A stretch of DNA of 64,000 nt from Pseudomonadota bacterium (GCA_023423275.1 JAFAFW010000096.1:1-64000), one strand, 5' to 3'. Positions 25,328-34,612 are shown, numbered from the stretch's first letter. The notes: a model not told the origin generated them from the sequence alone. Translations and numbers: made by a program.

Positions 25328-26266
25328 TCACCCCGAGAGAAGGCCGTGCATGAACTCCTGGTCCTGGTCGATGAAGTCATCCACCCTCAGCGTGTAGGCG
25401 CCGTTCGACTTGCCGATCTCACACCATAACAGCGCCTCGCCGTTGCATTCGACGCGGATACGACTGCGCGGCGTGGCATCCAGCTCAAGAACCTGACCGA
25501 CCTTGAGCTCCGTGATATCTCCGAGCGTCTGCATGCTTTCATCCAGCACAGCGCGCAGGACCACACGCGTGCGCGTGATCTCGCTTTGCATCTGCCGGCT
25601 CCAGCGCGGATCCGCCCGCGCCGTCTCGGCAGTTGGCGCGCGGCCGAGGGCCGGACGCAACGCGGTCAGCACAGTCTTCGGGAACGCGACCAGAAGATCG
25701 CCGCCGCGATCGGCAAAATCGATGCGCATACGCGCGATCTCGATCGGTGCATTCGCTCCTCCGAGCAGATCCAAATCGATCCGCTCCGCTTCATCGCTCG
25801 TCACGAATGCGGTTTGTGCAAGCGCCGCGAACCCCGCCTCGAGTGCCTTGCCGATACGCGCAATCAGCGTTCTGCCAACGCGCATCTCGATACGCGACAA
25901 CGGCCGGTCTTCGCCGAAGGCTGGCTGGGATCCGTCCCCGCCGAGCACCATGTCGATGTAGGCAAACACCAGATCGCGATCGAGCCGTAGAAGCAGATGC
26001 GAATCCCACTCCGGTGCATGAAGAAGCTCGACAATGCTCGCTCCGGGTTCGGCGTCGAACAACTGCGAAACCGTACCGCTCCCGATTGCAATCAGCGAAA
26101 GCTGCGGCTGCAGCGTGGAAACCTCTCGCAACTGCTCCACACATGCGTTGGCCGCCCGCTCCAGGGCAACCGGAAACATGGGCAGCCGCTCGGTGACAGC
26201 AACCTCTCCGCCGAAGATCGCCGCGATGGCATCCCGCTGCGCTTTGTCCTGTGCGGCTACCGTCAT
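25328..26266 (-). CDS. fliM: flagellar motor switch protein FliM
   Basis: 312 residues. The middle CheC-like domain includes LFDAEPGASIVELLHAPEWD and VFAYIDMVLGGDGSQPAFGE; then RPLSRIEMRVGRTLIARIGK. The C-terminal SpoA domain has ITELKVGQVLELDATPRSRI. The classical N-terminal EIDALL-type CheY-binding peptide is not obvious (the start reads MTVAAQDKAQRDAIAAIFGG), so the CheY contact may be divergent. It is 6 bases downstream of motA and 75 bases upstream of fliN. Confidence 0.92.
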   Translation of the reverse strand: MTVAAQDKAQRDAIAAIFGGEVAVTERLPMFPVALERAANACVEQLREVSTLQPQLSLIAIGSGTVSQLFDAEPGASIVELLHAPEWDSHLLLRLDRDLVFAYIDMVLGGDGSQPAFGEDRPLSRIEMRVGRTLIARIGKALEAGFAALAQTAFVTSDEAERIDLDLLGGANAPIEIARMRIDFADRGGDLLVAFPKTVLTALRPALGRAPTAETARADPRWSRQMQSEITRTRVVLRAVLDESMQTLGDITELKVGQVLELDATPRSRIRVECNGEALLWCEIGKSNGAYTLRVDDFIDQDQEFMHGLLSG

Positions 26267-26272
26267 GCCGGA

Positions 26273-27157
26273 CTATGCAGCCTCCTTGCGAACCGCATCA
26301 TCGCCGCCGGTCGACATCGCGGCCTGCTCGACCTCATCGATGGTCGGGCGCTCGTAAGCCGAGATCGTCTTGCGGCCATGCTCAAGCGCAACCTGCGGCA
26401 TGGCGCCATTCATGAACGCCAGCAAGGTCTGCTTGACGATGATGTAAAGCCGCAGCCTCTTCTCGCGGACCTGCTTCAGCTTGGTCGCCAGCGGAGACAC
26501 GACCGCGTAAGAGAAAAAGATGCCCGCGAACGTGCCAACCAGCGCCGCACCAATCAACGCGCCGAGCACTTCCGGGGCCTGATCCAGAGCCCCCATCGCC
26601 TTGATCACGCCAAGCACCGCCGCCACGATTCCGAGCGCCGGCAGCGCCTCCGAAACGGTGACCAGCGCCTGCTGCGCTTTCATCTTGTCATGCCGGACGG
26701 TCTCGATTTCCTCGTCCATCAACGATTCGATTTCGTGAGGCCGCGCATTCCCCATCAGGATCAGACGGCAGTAGTCGCAAATGAAGCTGGCCAGCTCCGA
26801 GTTGGCGAGGATTGTCGGATAGCGCTTAAACAGCGCCGATTCGGCTGGATTCTCAATATGCGCTTCGACCTCATTGCGATTGGGCCCGCGCAGCTCACGC
26901 ATCAGCGCGTGCAGGACACCCATAATATCCAGATACTCACGCGGCGTCGGCACAGCGTTCTTGAATGCCTCGCCGATTCCCTTCCCGCAGTCCTTGATGG
27001 TTTTCATCGGATTGGCGACGACGAATGTACCGAGCGCCGCGCCGCAGATGATGACGTATTCCCACGGCTGCCAGATCACACCCACATGGCCGCCCATAGC
27101 CATGAAGCCACCGAGCATACAGGCGAGTGTGATCGCAAGGCCGATAACGATAGTCAC
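26273..27157 (-). CDS. motA: flagellar motor stator protein MotA
   Basis: 294 residues. MotA forms the proton channel with MotB. Four membrane helices are expected at about 2-20, 33-50, 175-195 and 208-228. The conserved segments are VSEALPALGIVAAVLGVIKA and PEVLGALIGAALVGTFAGIF, containing the channel prolines. The cytoplasmic loop (about 70-165) has charged stretches that contact FliG. It is the first gene of the motA-fliM-fliN-fliG-flhB minus-strand operon and divergent from DUF1217/flgF. Confidence 0.96.
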   Translation of the reverse strand: MTIVIGLAITLACMLGGFMAMGGHVGVIWQPWEYVIICGAALGTFVVANPMKTIKDCGKGIGEAFKNAVPTPREYLDIMGVLHALMRELRGPNRNEVEAHIENPAESALFKRYPTILANSELASFICDYCRLILMGNARPHEIESLMDEEIETVRHDKMKAQQALVTVSEALPALGIVAAVLGVIKAMGALDQAPEVLGALIGAALVGTFAGIFFSYAVVSPLATKLKQVREKRLRLYIIVKQTLLAFMNGAMPQVALEHGRKTISAYERPTIDEVEQAAMSTGGDDAVRKEAA

Positions 27158-27204
27158 AAGGCAAGCCCCCGGTTTGAATCCCTCAAGAGTCGTTAGACGC
27201 TCCG

Positions 27205-27220
27205 AGGCTTGCGCGAGCCT
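27205..27220. promoter_or_regulatory. 16-bp imperfect palindrome in the motA / DUF1217 divergent control region
   Basis: AGGCTTGCGCGAGCCT pairs at 7 of 8 positions. It is centred near the middle of the 149-base space between the divergent motA and DUF1217 starts, where a shared operator could serve both transcripts. No regulator can be assigned. Confidence 0.3.
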
Positions 27221-27306
27221 GTTTCAATGGCGGCGGAGCGGCTTAAACAGTTTCGGGTAAGGCGGATCCGTCACTCTCCCGGCGAGCTATTCCGAGGAGA
27301 AAGCCC

Positions 27307-28089
27307 GTGCTGACCACACCCCTCAGCTACAGGATCATTGCGAGCGATCTGAACCGGTCGATCGAGACGACCTCGAAACAACCGTTGGTCGCGCGCGAGA
27401 CGGCTTACTACCTCGAAAACATCGGCAGCGTGAAATCGATTGACGACTTTCTCGCCGACGATCGGATTTTCAAGTATGCCATGAAGGCATTCGGCCTCGC
27501 CGATATGGACTACGCCAAAGCCTTCATGCGCAAAGCCCTGACCGAAGGCGTCAGCGACAAAGACAGCTTCGCCAACAAACTCTCCGATACGCGCTACAAG
27601 GAATTCGTCGAGACCTTCGATTTCGAAAGACTGGGCGAAGCCACGACCGCTTTCACGCGGACCCAGCAGGGCACAGTCGATCGCTATATGCGTCAGACTC
27701 TCGAGGAAAATGCCGGCATGCAGAACGAGGGTGTCAGGCTTGCCCTCTACTTTACGCGCAAGGCCGCGGACATCGAGAACGTCTATGAGATCCTTGGCGA
27801 CAAGGCGCTGGCGCAGGTCGTGCAGACCGCGCTCGGCTTGCCCGATTCGGCGATGGCTGGCGATATCGATAAACTGGCGAACACGATTGCAGACCGGATC
27901 GATCTGGAGGATTTCAAGGATCCGGCCAAGCTGGAGAAATTCATCCAGCGTTTCACGACGCTGTGGGAAGTCACCAATCCGAGCACGCCGCAGCCTTCGA
28001 TGAGCTTGCTCATCAATCAAAACCGGACCATTGGACTGGACATCAGCGTCCTGACCAGCCTCCAAAACCTGAAGCTCGGAGGCCTGTGA
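27307..28089 (+). CDS. DUF1217 flagellar-locus protein
   Basis: 260 residues, starting at GTG 27307 behind a GAGGAGA ribosome-binding site (27294-27300). The pattern is that of DUF1217: SYRIIASDLNRSIETTSKQP near the start, YYLENIGSVKSIDDFLADDR and YAMKAFGLADMDYAKAFMRK. It is helical and cytoplasmic. The order motA, then divergent DUF1217-flgF-fliI, is the same in Sinorhizobium and relatives. The function is not established; a role in rod or export assembly is only suggested by linkage. The stop codon lies immediately before the flgF start. Confidence 0.9.
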   Translation: MLTTPLSYRIIASDLNRSIETTSKQPLVARETAYYLENIGSVKSIDDFLADDRIFKYAMKAFGLADMDYAKAFMRKALTEGVSDKDSFANKLSDTRYKEFVETFDFERLGEATTAFTRTQQGTVDRYMRQTLEENAGMQNEGVRLALYFTRKAADIENVYEILGDKALAQVVQTALGLPDSAMAGDIDKLANTIADRIDLEDFKDPAKLEKFIQRFTTLWEVTNPSTPQPSMSLLINQNRTIGLDISVLTSLQNLKLGGL

Positions 28090-28815
28090 ATGCAGTCCGG
28101 ACTTTACGTTTCTCTGTCAGGGCAAATCGCCCTGCAACGGCGACTAGAGACAATCGCCGACAACGTCGCAAACACCAATACCGTTGGCTTTCGCGCCGAG
28201 CAGGTCCGCTTCGAAACAATGCTCTCGCAGGCATCGCTCGACCCGGTGTCGTTCGTCTCGCAAGGCGCAACGCATATCTCGCGCCGCAATGGCGAACTCG
28301 TCCGGACGGACAATCCGCTCGACGTGGCCGTCGAGGGCGATGCATGGCTCGCCATTGGAACACCGGCGGGCCAGGCTTACACGCGCGATGGCCGCATGCG
28401 CATGACCGAAGACGGCGAGTTGCGGACGCTGAACGGGTATGCGGTCCTCGACGTCGGCGGCGCTCCCGTGATGCTCGATCCGAACGCCGGCCCGCCTAGT
28501 ATCGCGCGAGACGGCACCATAACGCAGGGCAACCGACAGGCGGGGGTGATCGGCTTATTCCAGATCGATGAACGCGCCGCGCTGACACGCTACGAAAACT
28601 CGAGCGTCATTCCGAATCAGGCGGCGACGCCTCTGCTCGATTTTACCCGAGCCGGCGTCTCGCAGGGATATGTCGAGCGTGCCAATGTCAATCCGGTGCA
28701 CGAAATGTCGTTGCTGATCATGGTGTCGCGCGCGTTCGAGGCGATTTCCAATTCGCTGAATGATGCGGACGCGACGATGAAGGATGCCGTCAAGACGCTA
28801 GGCTCCACCTCGTGA
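28090..28815 (+). CDS. flgF: flagellar proximal rod protein FlgF
   Basis: 241 residues. Rod motif: QIALQRRLETIADNVANTNT followed by VGFRAEQVRFE. The middle has RTDNPLDVAVEGDAWLAIGT and the C-terminus QGYVERANVNPVHEMSLLIM and VSRAFEAISNSLNDADATM. Starts directly after the DUF1217 stop; its own stop overlaps the fliI GTG by 4 bases. Confidence 0.95.
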   Translation: MQSGLYVSLSGQIALQRRLETIADNVANTNTVGFRAEQVRFETMLSQASLDPVSFVSQGATHISRRNGELVRTDNPLDVAVEGDAWLAIGTPAGQAYTRDGRMRMTEDGELRTLNGYAVLDVGGAPVMLDPNAGPPSIARDGTITQGNRQAGVIGLFQIDERAALTRYENSSVIPNQAATPLLDFTRAGVSQGYVERANVNPVHEMSLLIMVSRAFEAISNSLNDADATMKDAVKTLGSTS

Positions 28816-30134
28816 ACATGAATGCTTTGCATGCGCTGGCTGCGGCGTTCGCGTCGGCACAACCCGAACTTGGATTGCTTCGCGTTGGTGGCGCTGTGGC
28901 GGAGGCGACGCCGACGGTCTTACGCGTCGCCGGACTGTCGCGATATCTCAAGCTGGGACAATGCGTCGAGTTCGGCGATCACGGTGAATTGGGCGAAGTC
29001 ATCCGCATCGATGAACGCGGCGCCACGGTCAAGCCGTTCACTGAGACACAGAAGGTCGGCCTCGGCACGCGCGTCTGGGCTCGCGGCCCCATCACGCTCA
29101 ATCCGGATACCTCATGGCGCGGGCGCATACTCGACGCTTTCGGAGCTCCGATCGACGGCTTGGGAGATTTACTCCAGGGCATCGAGACAATGCCGCTGGA
29201 TCGCGCACCGCCGCCACCCATGCAACGCCAGAGATTACAAAAGCCCGTGCGTACAGGCATTCGCGTGATTGATCTTTTCACGCCGCTTTGTGCCGGGCAA
29301 AGAATTGGAATTTTTGCCGGCTCCGGTCTCGGCAAATCCACGCTGCTCGCGATGCTAGCGAAAGCCGAAGGCTTCGATACCGTCGTGATCGCACTGGTCG
29401 GCGAACGTGGCCGGGAAGTACGCGAATTTATCGAGGATACCATCGGTGCAAGCCGTGATCGGATGGTTGCGATCGTCGCTACGGCGGATGAAAGCGCGAT
29501 GCGGCGGCGTCTGGCTCCGCGCACGGCCATGTCGATTGCGGAATATTTTCGCGAGCAGGGACGCAGCGTGCTGCTGATCATCGACTCGATCACACGCTTC
29601 GCCCATGCAGTGCGCGAGGTCGAACTGGCTGCGGGTGAACCGCCGGTCGCACGCGGCTACACTCCGGGCGTCTTCAGCGAACTGCCGAAGTTGCTGGAAC
29701 GCGCAGGTCCGGGGCGCGAGGGCGCGGGATCGATAACCGGCATTTTCTCGGTACTCGTCGATGGCGATGATCATAATGATCCGATTGCCGATAGCATCCG
29801 CGGCACGCTCGATGGCCACGTCGTCCTCGATCGCGCGATCGCGGATCACGGCCGCTATCCGGCTGTCGACCTGCTCAGATCCATTTCGCGCGTCGCGCAT
29901 CTGTTATGGACGACGGAGCAGCAGCGTTTGATCCTGCGGTTGCGCGGCATGATCGCGCGCTTCGACGAGACTCGCGATCTCAGAGTCATGGGCGGTTACA
30001 AAGCTGGCGAAGATCCCGAACTCGACAGAGCCGTGGAATTGGTGCCGAAACTCTACAATGCGCTTCAGCAAACACCACGCGATCCGGCGAGCACCGATGC
30101 CTTCCAGGAACTCGCGCGGCATCTGTCGAGCTGA
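28812..30134 (+). CDS. fliI: flagellum-specific export ATPase FliI
   Basis: 440 residues, start GTG 28812 overlapping the flgF stop (ATG at 28818 is the alternative). F1-beta-like ATPase that powers or gates type III export. Walker A is GSGLGKST in RIGIFAGSGLGKSTLLAML (about 157-175); the Walker B strand is VLLIIDSITRFAHAVREV. DLFTPLCAGQR and ERAGPGREGAGSITGIFSV are further family marks. It is the last gene of the short plus-strand arm, while its regulator FliH is coded in the minus-strand fliF operon. Confidence 0.96.
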   Translation: MNMNALHALAAAFASAQPELGLLRVGGAVAEATPTVLRVAGLSRYLKLGQCVEFGDHGELGEVIRIDERGATVKPFTETQKVGLGTRVWARGPITLNPDTSWRGRILDAFGAPIDGLGDLLQGIETMPLDRAPPPPMQRQRLQKPVRTGIRVIDLFTPLCAGQRIGIFAGSGLGKSTLLAMLAKAEGFDTVVIALVGERGREVREFIEDTIGASRDRMVAIVATADESAMRRRLAPRTAMSIAEYFREQGRSVLLIIDSITRFAHAVREVELAAGEPPVARGYTPGVFSELPKLLERAGPGREGAGSITGIFSVLVDGDDHNDPIADSIRGTLDGHVVLDRAIADHGRYPAVDLLRSISRVAHLLWTTEQQRLILRLRGMIARFDETRDLRVMGGYKAGEDPELDRAVELVPKLYNALQQTPRDPASTDAFQELARHLSS

Positions 30135-30144
30135 GCACGAAGCC

Positions 30145-30612
30145 CTACAGATTGGAACGGCCGTTCCGAATCTGATCCTTCGGCAGATAATTCAGATCCT
30201 GGACAAGAACTTCCTCGACGAAGTGAGCGCCGAAGCGCTCGTTGACACTCTTGGCAATGGCTTTCGATAAAACCGGAAGATCGTGCTTTTTCATCTGCCG
30301 GAAATCAAAACCCTCACCCGAATATATCGTGCGGATGGCCTCGTCGACGAGGAAGACATCCGGCTTGACGGACAGCTTCTTCAACAGGCTCGCGTCGATC
30401 GTGAAGACGAACTGTGCAACCACGTAGCCTTGGACCTCGCCATCGACAATGACCGGCACGCTGATCATCTTGGTCTTGACGTAGTCAAGGCCGCCGAAAA
30501 ACTTCTCGGCCTCAGGTTCCGGTACCTGGCCAGCCCGCCACGTCACGGCGGCGTAGCCGGACCCCAGCGTTACGGCGCAAACCCACAACCCGACGGCAAG
30601 AAGCTTGATCAT
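30145..30612 (-). CDS. uncharacterised membrane-anchored protein, flagellar locus
   Basis: 155 residues. One N-terminal membrane helix or uncleaved signal (about 2-24, KLLAVGLWVCAVTLGSGYAA) followed by a soluble periplasmic part. The part EVQGYVVAQFVFTIDASLLK and FVEEVLVQDLNYLPKDQI resembles FliL-like proteins in layout, but no clear homology is recognised. It overlaps the FlgN-like gene by 4 bases and so belongs to the fliR-fliJ-flgJ-flgN run. Convergent with fliI. Flagellar role inferred from the operon. Confidence 0.75.
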   Translation of the reverse strand: MIKLLAVGLWVCAVTLGSGYAAVTWRAGQVPEPEAEKFFGGLDYVKTKMISVPVIVDGEVQGYVVAQFVFTIDASLLKKLSVKPDVFLVDEAIRTIYSGEGFDFRQMKKHDLPVLSKAIAKSVNERFGAHFVEEVLVQDLNYLPKDQIRNGRSNL

Positions 30613-30965
30613 AGCCTCGCACCATAGGCGAGCCCTGGAGGAGAGTACGTCCCGTCGGAGTCGGATTCCCGGATCGTATCCGAAACCAGCGTCGCAATCT
30701 CGCGGACCGCCTGCAGATGCAGATTCAGCACCGCACTGTTTGCTTCCAGTGCGCCTCGCAGTGCCTGCAGTTGGAACACGGTGTCGTTATCCGCGCGGCG
30801 CACATCGAACGTCCGCAACGCGCGGGTCAATTCGAGCAGACCCTGGCTCTTGCGCGCATTGTATTCGTTGAGGTCGACGCTTGAATGCGACTTCAGAAGC
30901 GCAGTCTCTTCGCTGACCGTCTCCTCGAGCCGCTGAATTACCCTGTTGATCGACGTTGCAGTCAT
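30609..30965 (-). CDS. FlgN-like flagellar export chaperone (tentative)
   Basis: 118 residues, all helical, cytoplasmic. The layout matches FlgN family chaperones for hook-junction proteins: helical hairpin with VIQRLEETVSEETALLKSHS and LNEYNARKSQGLLELTRALR, then a C-terminal helix with LEANSAVLNLHLQAVREIAT. FlgK and FlgL, the normal clients, are encoded 6 kb upstream. The family is weakly conserved, so the identification is tentative. Confidence 0.65.
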   Translation of the reverse strand: MTATSINRVIQRLEETVSEETALLKSHSSVDLNEYNARKSQGLLELTRALRTFDVRRADNDTVFQLQALRGALEANSAVLNLHLQAVREIATLVSDTIRESDSDGTYSPPGLAYGARL

Positions 30966-30983
30966 TTCGCTTCCACCTATGCG

Positions 30984-31316
30984 TTAGGGCTTATCAGGAC
31001 CCGGTGCACTTCTTGATTTTTCAAGAGTCGCAGCAATTCCGATCCCGCCGCTCTTCGCCAATTCCATTCCGAGCTTCTCGGCCAGCATTGATTTCCAGTA
31101 GCTGCCGGCCGTGCCGCTGCCGAATACGCTCTCGGCGTCTTTCGGAAGCATGGCCTCGACGAAGCTTTGAAGAACAAAGGCTTCGAACTCGACATAAGCG
31201 TCCTTGCCGCCCGTCTGCGCCTTCGCCGTCTCAACCTTCATGCGCTCACTCGCCTGGGATACTTGGGATGTGCCACCAAGATCCAGAAACGCAGAAGAAA
31301 TGGGCGAGATCGGCAT
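30984..31316 (-). CDS. rod-binding protein (FlgJ N-terminal domain only)
   Basis: 110 residues. The core EFEAFVLQSFVEAMLPKDAE, then SYWKSMLAEKLGMELAKSGG and IGIAATLE, is the FlgJ N-terminal rod-scaffold domain. The C-terminal peptidoglycan hydrolase of enterobacterial FlgJ is missing, as is normal in alphaproteobacteria, where another lysozyme opens the wall. Lies between the FlgN-like and FliJ-like genes. Confidence 0.82.
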   Translation of the reverse strand: MPISPISSAFLDLGGTSQVSQASERMKVETAKAQTGGKDAYVEFEAFVLQSFVEAMLPKDAESVFGSGTAGSYWKSMLAEKLGMELAKSGGIGIAATLEKSRSAPGPDKP

Positions 31317-31353
31317 TCAAAAAACCTGATGTCTGATTTGCTTGAAATTTGCC

Positions 31354-31773
31354 TCAATCGCCTTGTGGGAGCCTTGCGGAGTCGCCACGCAGGCAGCGCT
31401 CGATAATTTCGTCGAGGTCCTGTTTTTTCTGTTCGCGCTGTGCCTCGGCATCCGCTGTCTCGAACAGATGCTCAGCCAATTTCGATCGCACCGATTGCTC
31501 GAGCAATCGTTCGGACTGAACCTTGCTGCGTTCGGCAAGCTTGTGGCGTTCCCGTTGAACACCTCCGATTTTCCGCAGGCACATGAATGTCAGCAAAGCT
31601 TGCACCGTGTCATCGGCGTCTATGAGCTGCAGGAGAGTCTGCTCGGCTTCGTCGAGCTGCCGTTTCTCCCGCTTCAATCCTGCCATCCGGCGCTGTTCGA
31701 CACGCTCCATGAGCTGCTGCGCGTTGAGCACGGAGAGCGCCCGTTTGGCCCGGATCGTTGAAGAGTTGCTCAT
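31354..31773 (-). CDS. FliJ-like coiled-coil protein (tentative)
   Basis: 139 residues, nearly all charged helix with many Gln, Glu, Lys and Arg (LKREKRQLDEAEQTLLQLID; KLAERSKVQSERLLEQSVRS). Predicted antiparallel coiled coil. Such a protein directly beside fliR is likely to act as FliJ, the stalk that links the FliI hexamer to FlhA, but the sequence has no decisive motif. Overlaps fliR by 4 bases. Confidence 0.6.
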   Translation of the reverse strand: MSNSSTIRAKRALSVLNAQQLMERVEQRRMAGLKREKRQLDEAEQTLLQLIDADDTVQALLTFMCLRKIGGVQRERHKLAERSKVQSERLLEQSVRSKLAEHLFETADAEAQREQKKQDLDEIIERCLRGDSARLPQGD

Positions 31774-32525
31774 GCCCGGATCAACCAGCTCGCGAAGCCA
31801 TCGATGAACAAACGCAAAGCCTCCCCAAGAGTGAAATACAGCAGGATCAACCCACCAGCGATGACGAACGGCAGGGATATGAAATACACGGGCACCTGCG
31901 GCGTCAGCTTATTTGCGAGCCCGAACATGAGATTGATGATCAGCGCATAAACGACGAACGGGCTGCTGATCTGTAAGGCGAGGAAAAAAGCATCCGAAAT
32001 GGCGTCCGTAAGCATCGGAAGCCCGCGCTGCATCGTCAAGGAGGCAGAGATCGGCAGCACGGAATAGGATTGCACGAGGCTGCGCAATACTTCCCAGTGC
32101 AGGTCGGCCGTGAAGAAGAGAATCGTTGCCGTCAAGGTGATGAGATTTGCCAGCGGCGGGTTGGGCTCGGTGTCTTCGATCGGCAAACCCGGCAGGTTTC
32201 CGAAGCCAAAAAAGTTGGCGACGCCGACGGCCATGAACTGCAGCGCCAGAAAGAACATGCGTCCCATCATGCCGATCAGCGCGCCGGTCAGCACCTCACC
32301 GGCGACAAGTACGGCCAGCTGCCCCGCGTCCGGCTGCGGGACCGTCGCGCGCAACGATGGCAGGAGCATTGGCGCAAGCGCTATGGTCACGGCAATCGCG
32401 ACGAGAAGGCGAACCTGCATCGGCACGCGCGGGCTGGAAAAACCCGGCATCAGCATGAGGCATCCGCCAATCCGGCAGAACAGCACGAAGGCCAGGAGCA
32501 CGCTGTCCGGCCCAAGTGCCGTCAC
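31770..32525 (-). CDS. fliR: flagellar export gate protein FliR
   Basis: 251 residues with a GTG start at 32525 that overlaps the flhA stop (GTGA). An upstream in-frame extension is wholly inside flhA and unlike FliR. Membrane helices fill most of the length. Family features include FVLFCRIGGCLMLMPGFSSP, GEVLTGALIGMMGRMFFLAL and the C-terminal PVYFISLPFVIAGGLILLYF. Forms the export gate with FliP and FliQ. Confidence 0.94.
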   Translation of the reverse strand: MTALGPDSVLLAFVLFCRIGGCLMLMPGFSSPRVPMQVRLLVAIAVTIALAPMLLPSLRATVPQPDAGQLAVLVAGEVLTGALIGMMGRMFFLALQFMAVGVANFFGFGNLPGLPIEDTEPNPPLANLITLTATILFFTADLHWEVLRSLVQSYSVLPISASLTMQRGLPMLTDAISDAFFLALQISSPFVVYALIINLMFGLANKLTPQVPVYFISLPFVIAGGLILLYFTLGEALRLFIDGFASWLIRA

Positions 32526-34612
32526 GAGATGGAGCCTAGCGCCTTGATCTGCGTGCCGCGTGCGATCTCGATGTGCGACAACACCGGCAATGTCGAGAAC
32601 AAGCGCTCCGTGACCATCCGCACGTAGGGGCGGGCCTCGGGCGCCGTCACCAAGACGAACTGATGACCCTGATCCATATTCGTTCGGATGGCCTTTGTCG
32701 CTTCTGTCCCGAACTGCTCGATCAGATGCGGATCGATGTCGAACTCGATGACCTCGCCCTTCGCGTCGCGCTTGAGGCTTTGATGGAATGCCAGTTCCCA
32801 GCGGCTGCCGAGCCTCAGCACCTTCAGCATGCCGCCGTCCGAAAGGTCGCCGCAAATCTGTTGCGACATCCGCATGCGTACGTGCTCGACCAGTTGCTCC
32901 GAACGCCGCACGTGTCCCGCGACTTCCGCGATTGCCTCGAGAATGAGATGCAGGTTGCGGATTGAAACACGTTCCGACAGCAAAAGTTTCAACACCGCCT
33001 GCAATCCGGAGAATGAAAGCTGAGACGGAATGATCTCATCGACCAGCCTCCGGTATTCCGGATCGAGCCGATCGATCAGCGTGCGCACGTCCTTGTAGGA
33101 CAGAAGCTGAGCGAGATTATTACGGATGACTTCGCGCAAGTGCGTCAGCAGCACCGAGACATTATCGACCGGCGTAAAGCCTTCGCGCTTCACATTCGGC
33201 AAAAAGACTTCCGGAACCCAGACAGCCTTCATGCCGAATGCCGGTTCGCGCACCTCATCGCACGGCACGTCCGGCTTCGGCCCTTCGCCGACGATGACCA
33301 GCATATCGCCGATACGCAAAGACTCCGTCGCCGCGACAGTCCCATGAATCTTGATCTGATAGGATTTCGGCGGCAGCGTCAGGTCATCAGTGAGCTTGAT
33401 CTCCGGCACGACGAAGCCGTATTGGCGCGCAAATGCGCGCCGCATCTTGGCGACGCGCTGTGCCAGCTCCCCGTGAGCCGTGAGAAGGCTGGTCGAAATC
33501 TGCTTGCCGAAGCAAAGCTCGATCTCCACCGCGCGAAGCTGCTCCTTCACCGAACCGCGCGCTTCGTCTTCGGCGAGTTGCTTGACATCGCGTTCGCGCG
33601 CCTCGACGAGGGCTCGCGCCTCGGCTTGGCGTTTCGGAATGAGGTACGCCACAACGCCCAGGCTCGCTGCGAGCGCGGCGAACGGCATGAAGGGCAGTCC
33701 CGGCGCCAGGGCCAGCACGGCCACCACGAAAGCAGAGAGAAACAAGGCCTTCGGATAGCGTCCAAGCTGGATAAAAACCGCCTTTTCGGCGGATCCCTGC
33801 GTGCCACCTTTTGAAACAAGAAGGCCGGCGGCGAGGGAGATGATCAGAGCGGGGATCTGCGATACCAGTCCGTCGCCGACCGAAAGCTTGGTGAACACGT
33901 CGACGGCGTGGGAGGCGGTCATATCATGGCGGACGATGCCAATGATAATACCGCCGACGACATTGACGGCTGTAATGATGATACCAGCGATCGCGTCACC
34001 GCGAACGAATTTCGAGGCACCGTCCATGGAGCCGAAGAACGCGCTTTCTTCCTCCAGTTCGCGACGCCGGCGCATCGCCTCCTTATCGTCGATAAGACCG
34101 GCATTGAGATCCGCGTCGATCGCCATCTGCTTGCCGGGGATGGCATCGAGAGTGAAGCGCGCGCCAACTTCGGCAATTCGCGTGGCGCCCTTCGTGATGA
34201 CGAGAAAGTTCACCGTGATCAGAATGACGAATACGATCGTGCCGATCACGAAATCGCCACTCATGACAAAGCTCGCGAATCCCGCGATGACGTGTCCCGC
34301 GGCCGTGACGCCCTGTGCGCCTTCCGACAGAATCAGGCGCGTCGTCGCGATATTGAGCGCCAGGCGAAGCAGCGTCGCGATCAGCAGCACAGTGGGGAAT
34401 GCGGAAAACTCCAGCGGCTTCTGAATCCACAGAGCCACCATCAGAATCAGGACGGAAAGCGCAATCGAAATTGCCAGGCCAACGTCGATCAGGACCGCCG
34501 GCAGGGGCAGAAACAGAACGGTCAGAATGAAGACAATACCGACCGCAAAGCCGATATCCTTGCCGTTCTTGCGCTCGATTATGTCGATTGTCGTCGCGGG
34601 CGTCGCCGCCAT
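32522..34612 (-). CDS. flhA: flagellar export gate protein FlhA
   Basis: 696 residues, full length. Eight membrane helices in the first 330 residues. The conserved loop DAIPGKQMAIDADLNAGLID, then ASKFVRGDAIAGIIITAVNV, is present. The cytoplasmic domain, which forms a ring docking chaperone-substrate complexes, has DNVSVLLTHLREVIRNNLAQ and LSFSGLQAVLKLLLSERVSI, ending with LSHIEIARGTQIKALGSIS. Coupled to fliR; 138 bases separate it from fliQ. Confidence 0.97.
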   Translation of the reverse strand: MAATPATTIDIIERKNGKDIGFAVGIVFILTVLFLPLPAVLIDVGLAISIALSVLILMVALWIQKPLEFSAFPTVLLIATLLRLALNIATTRLILSEGAQGVTAAGHVIAGFASFVMSGDFVIGTIVFVILITVNFLVITKGATRIAEVGARFTLDAIPGKQMAIDADLNAGLIDDKEAMRRRRELEEESAFFGSMDGASKFVRGDAIAGIIITAVNVVGGIIIGIVRHDMTASHAVDVFTKLSVGDGLVSQIPALIISLAAGLLVSKGGTQGSAEKAVFIQLGRYPKALFLSAFVVAVLALAPGLPFMPFAALAASLGVVAYLIPKRQAEARALVEARERDVKQLAEDEARGSVKEQLRAVEIELCFGKQISTSLLTAHGELAQRVAKMRRAFARQYGFVVPEIKLTDDLTLPPKSYQIKIHGTVAATESLRIGDMLVIVGEGPKPDVPCDEVREPAFGMKAVWVPEVFLPNVKREGFTPVDNVSVLLTHLREVIRNNLAQLLSYKDVRTLIDRLDPEYRRLVDEIIPSQLSFSGLQAVLKLLLSERVSIRNLHLILEAIAEVAGHVRRSEQLVEHVRMRMSQQICGDLSDGGMLKVLRLGSRWELAFHQSLKRDAKGEVIEFDIDPHLIEQFGTEATKAIRTNMDQGHQFVLVTAPEARPYVRMVTERLFSTLPVLSHIEIARGTQIKALGSIS

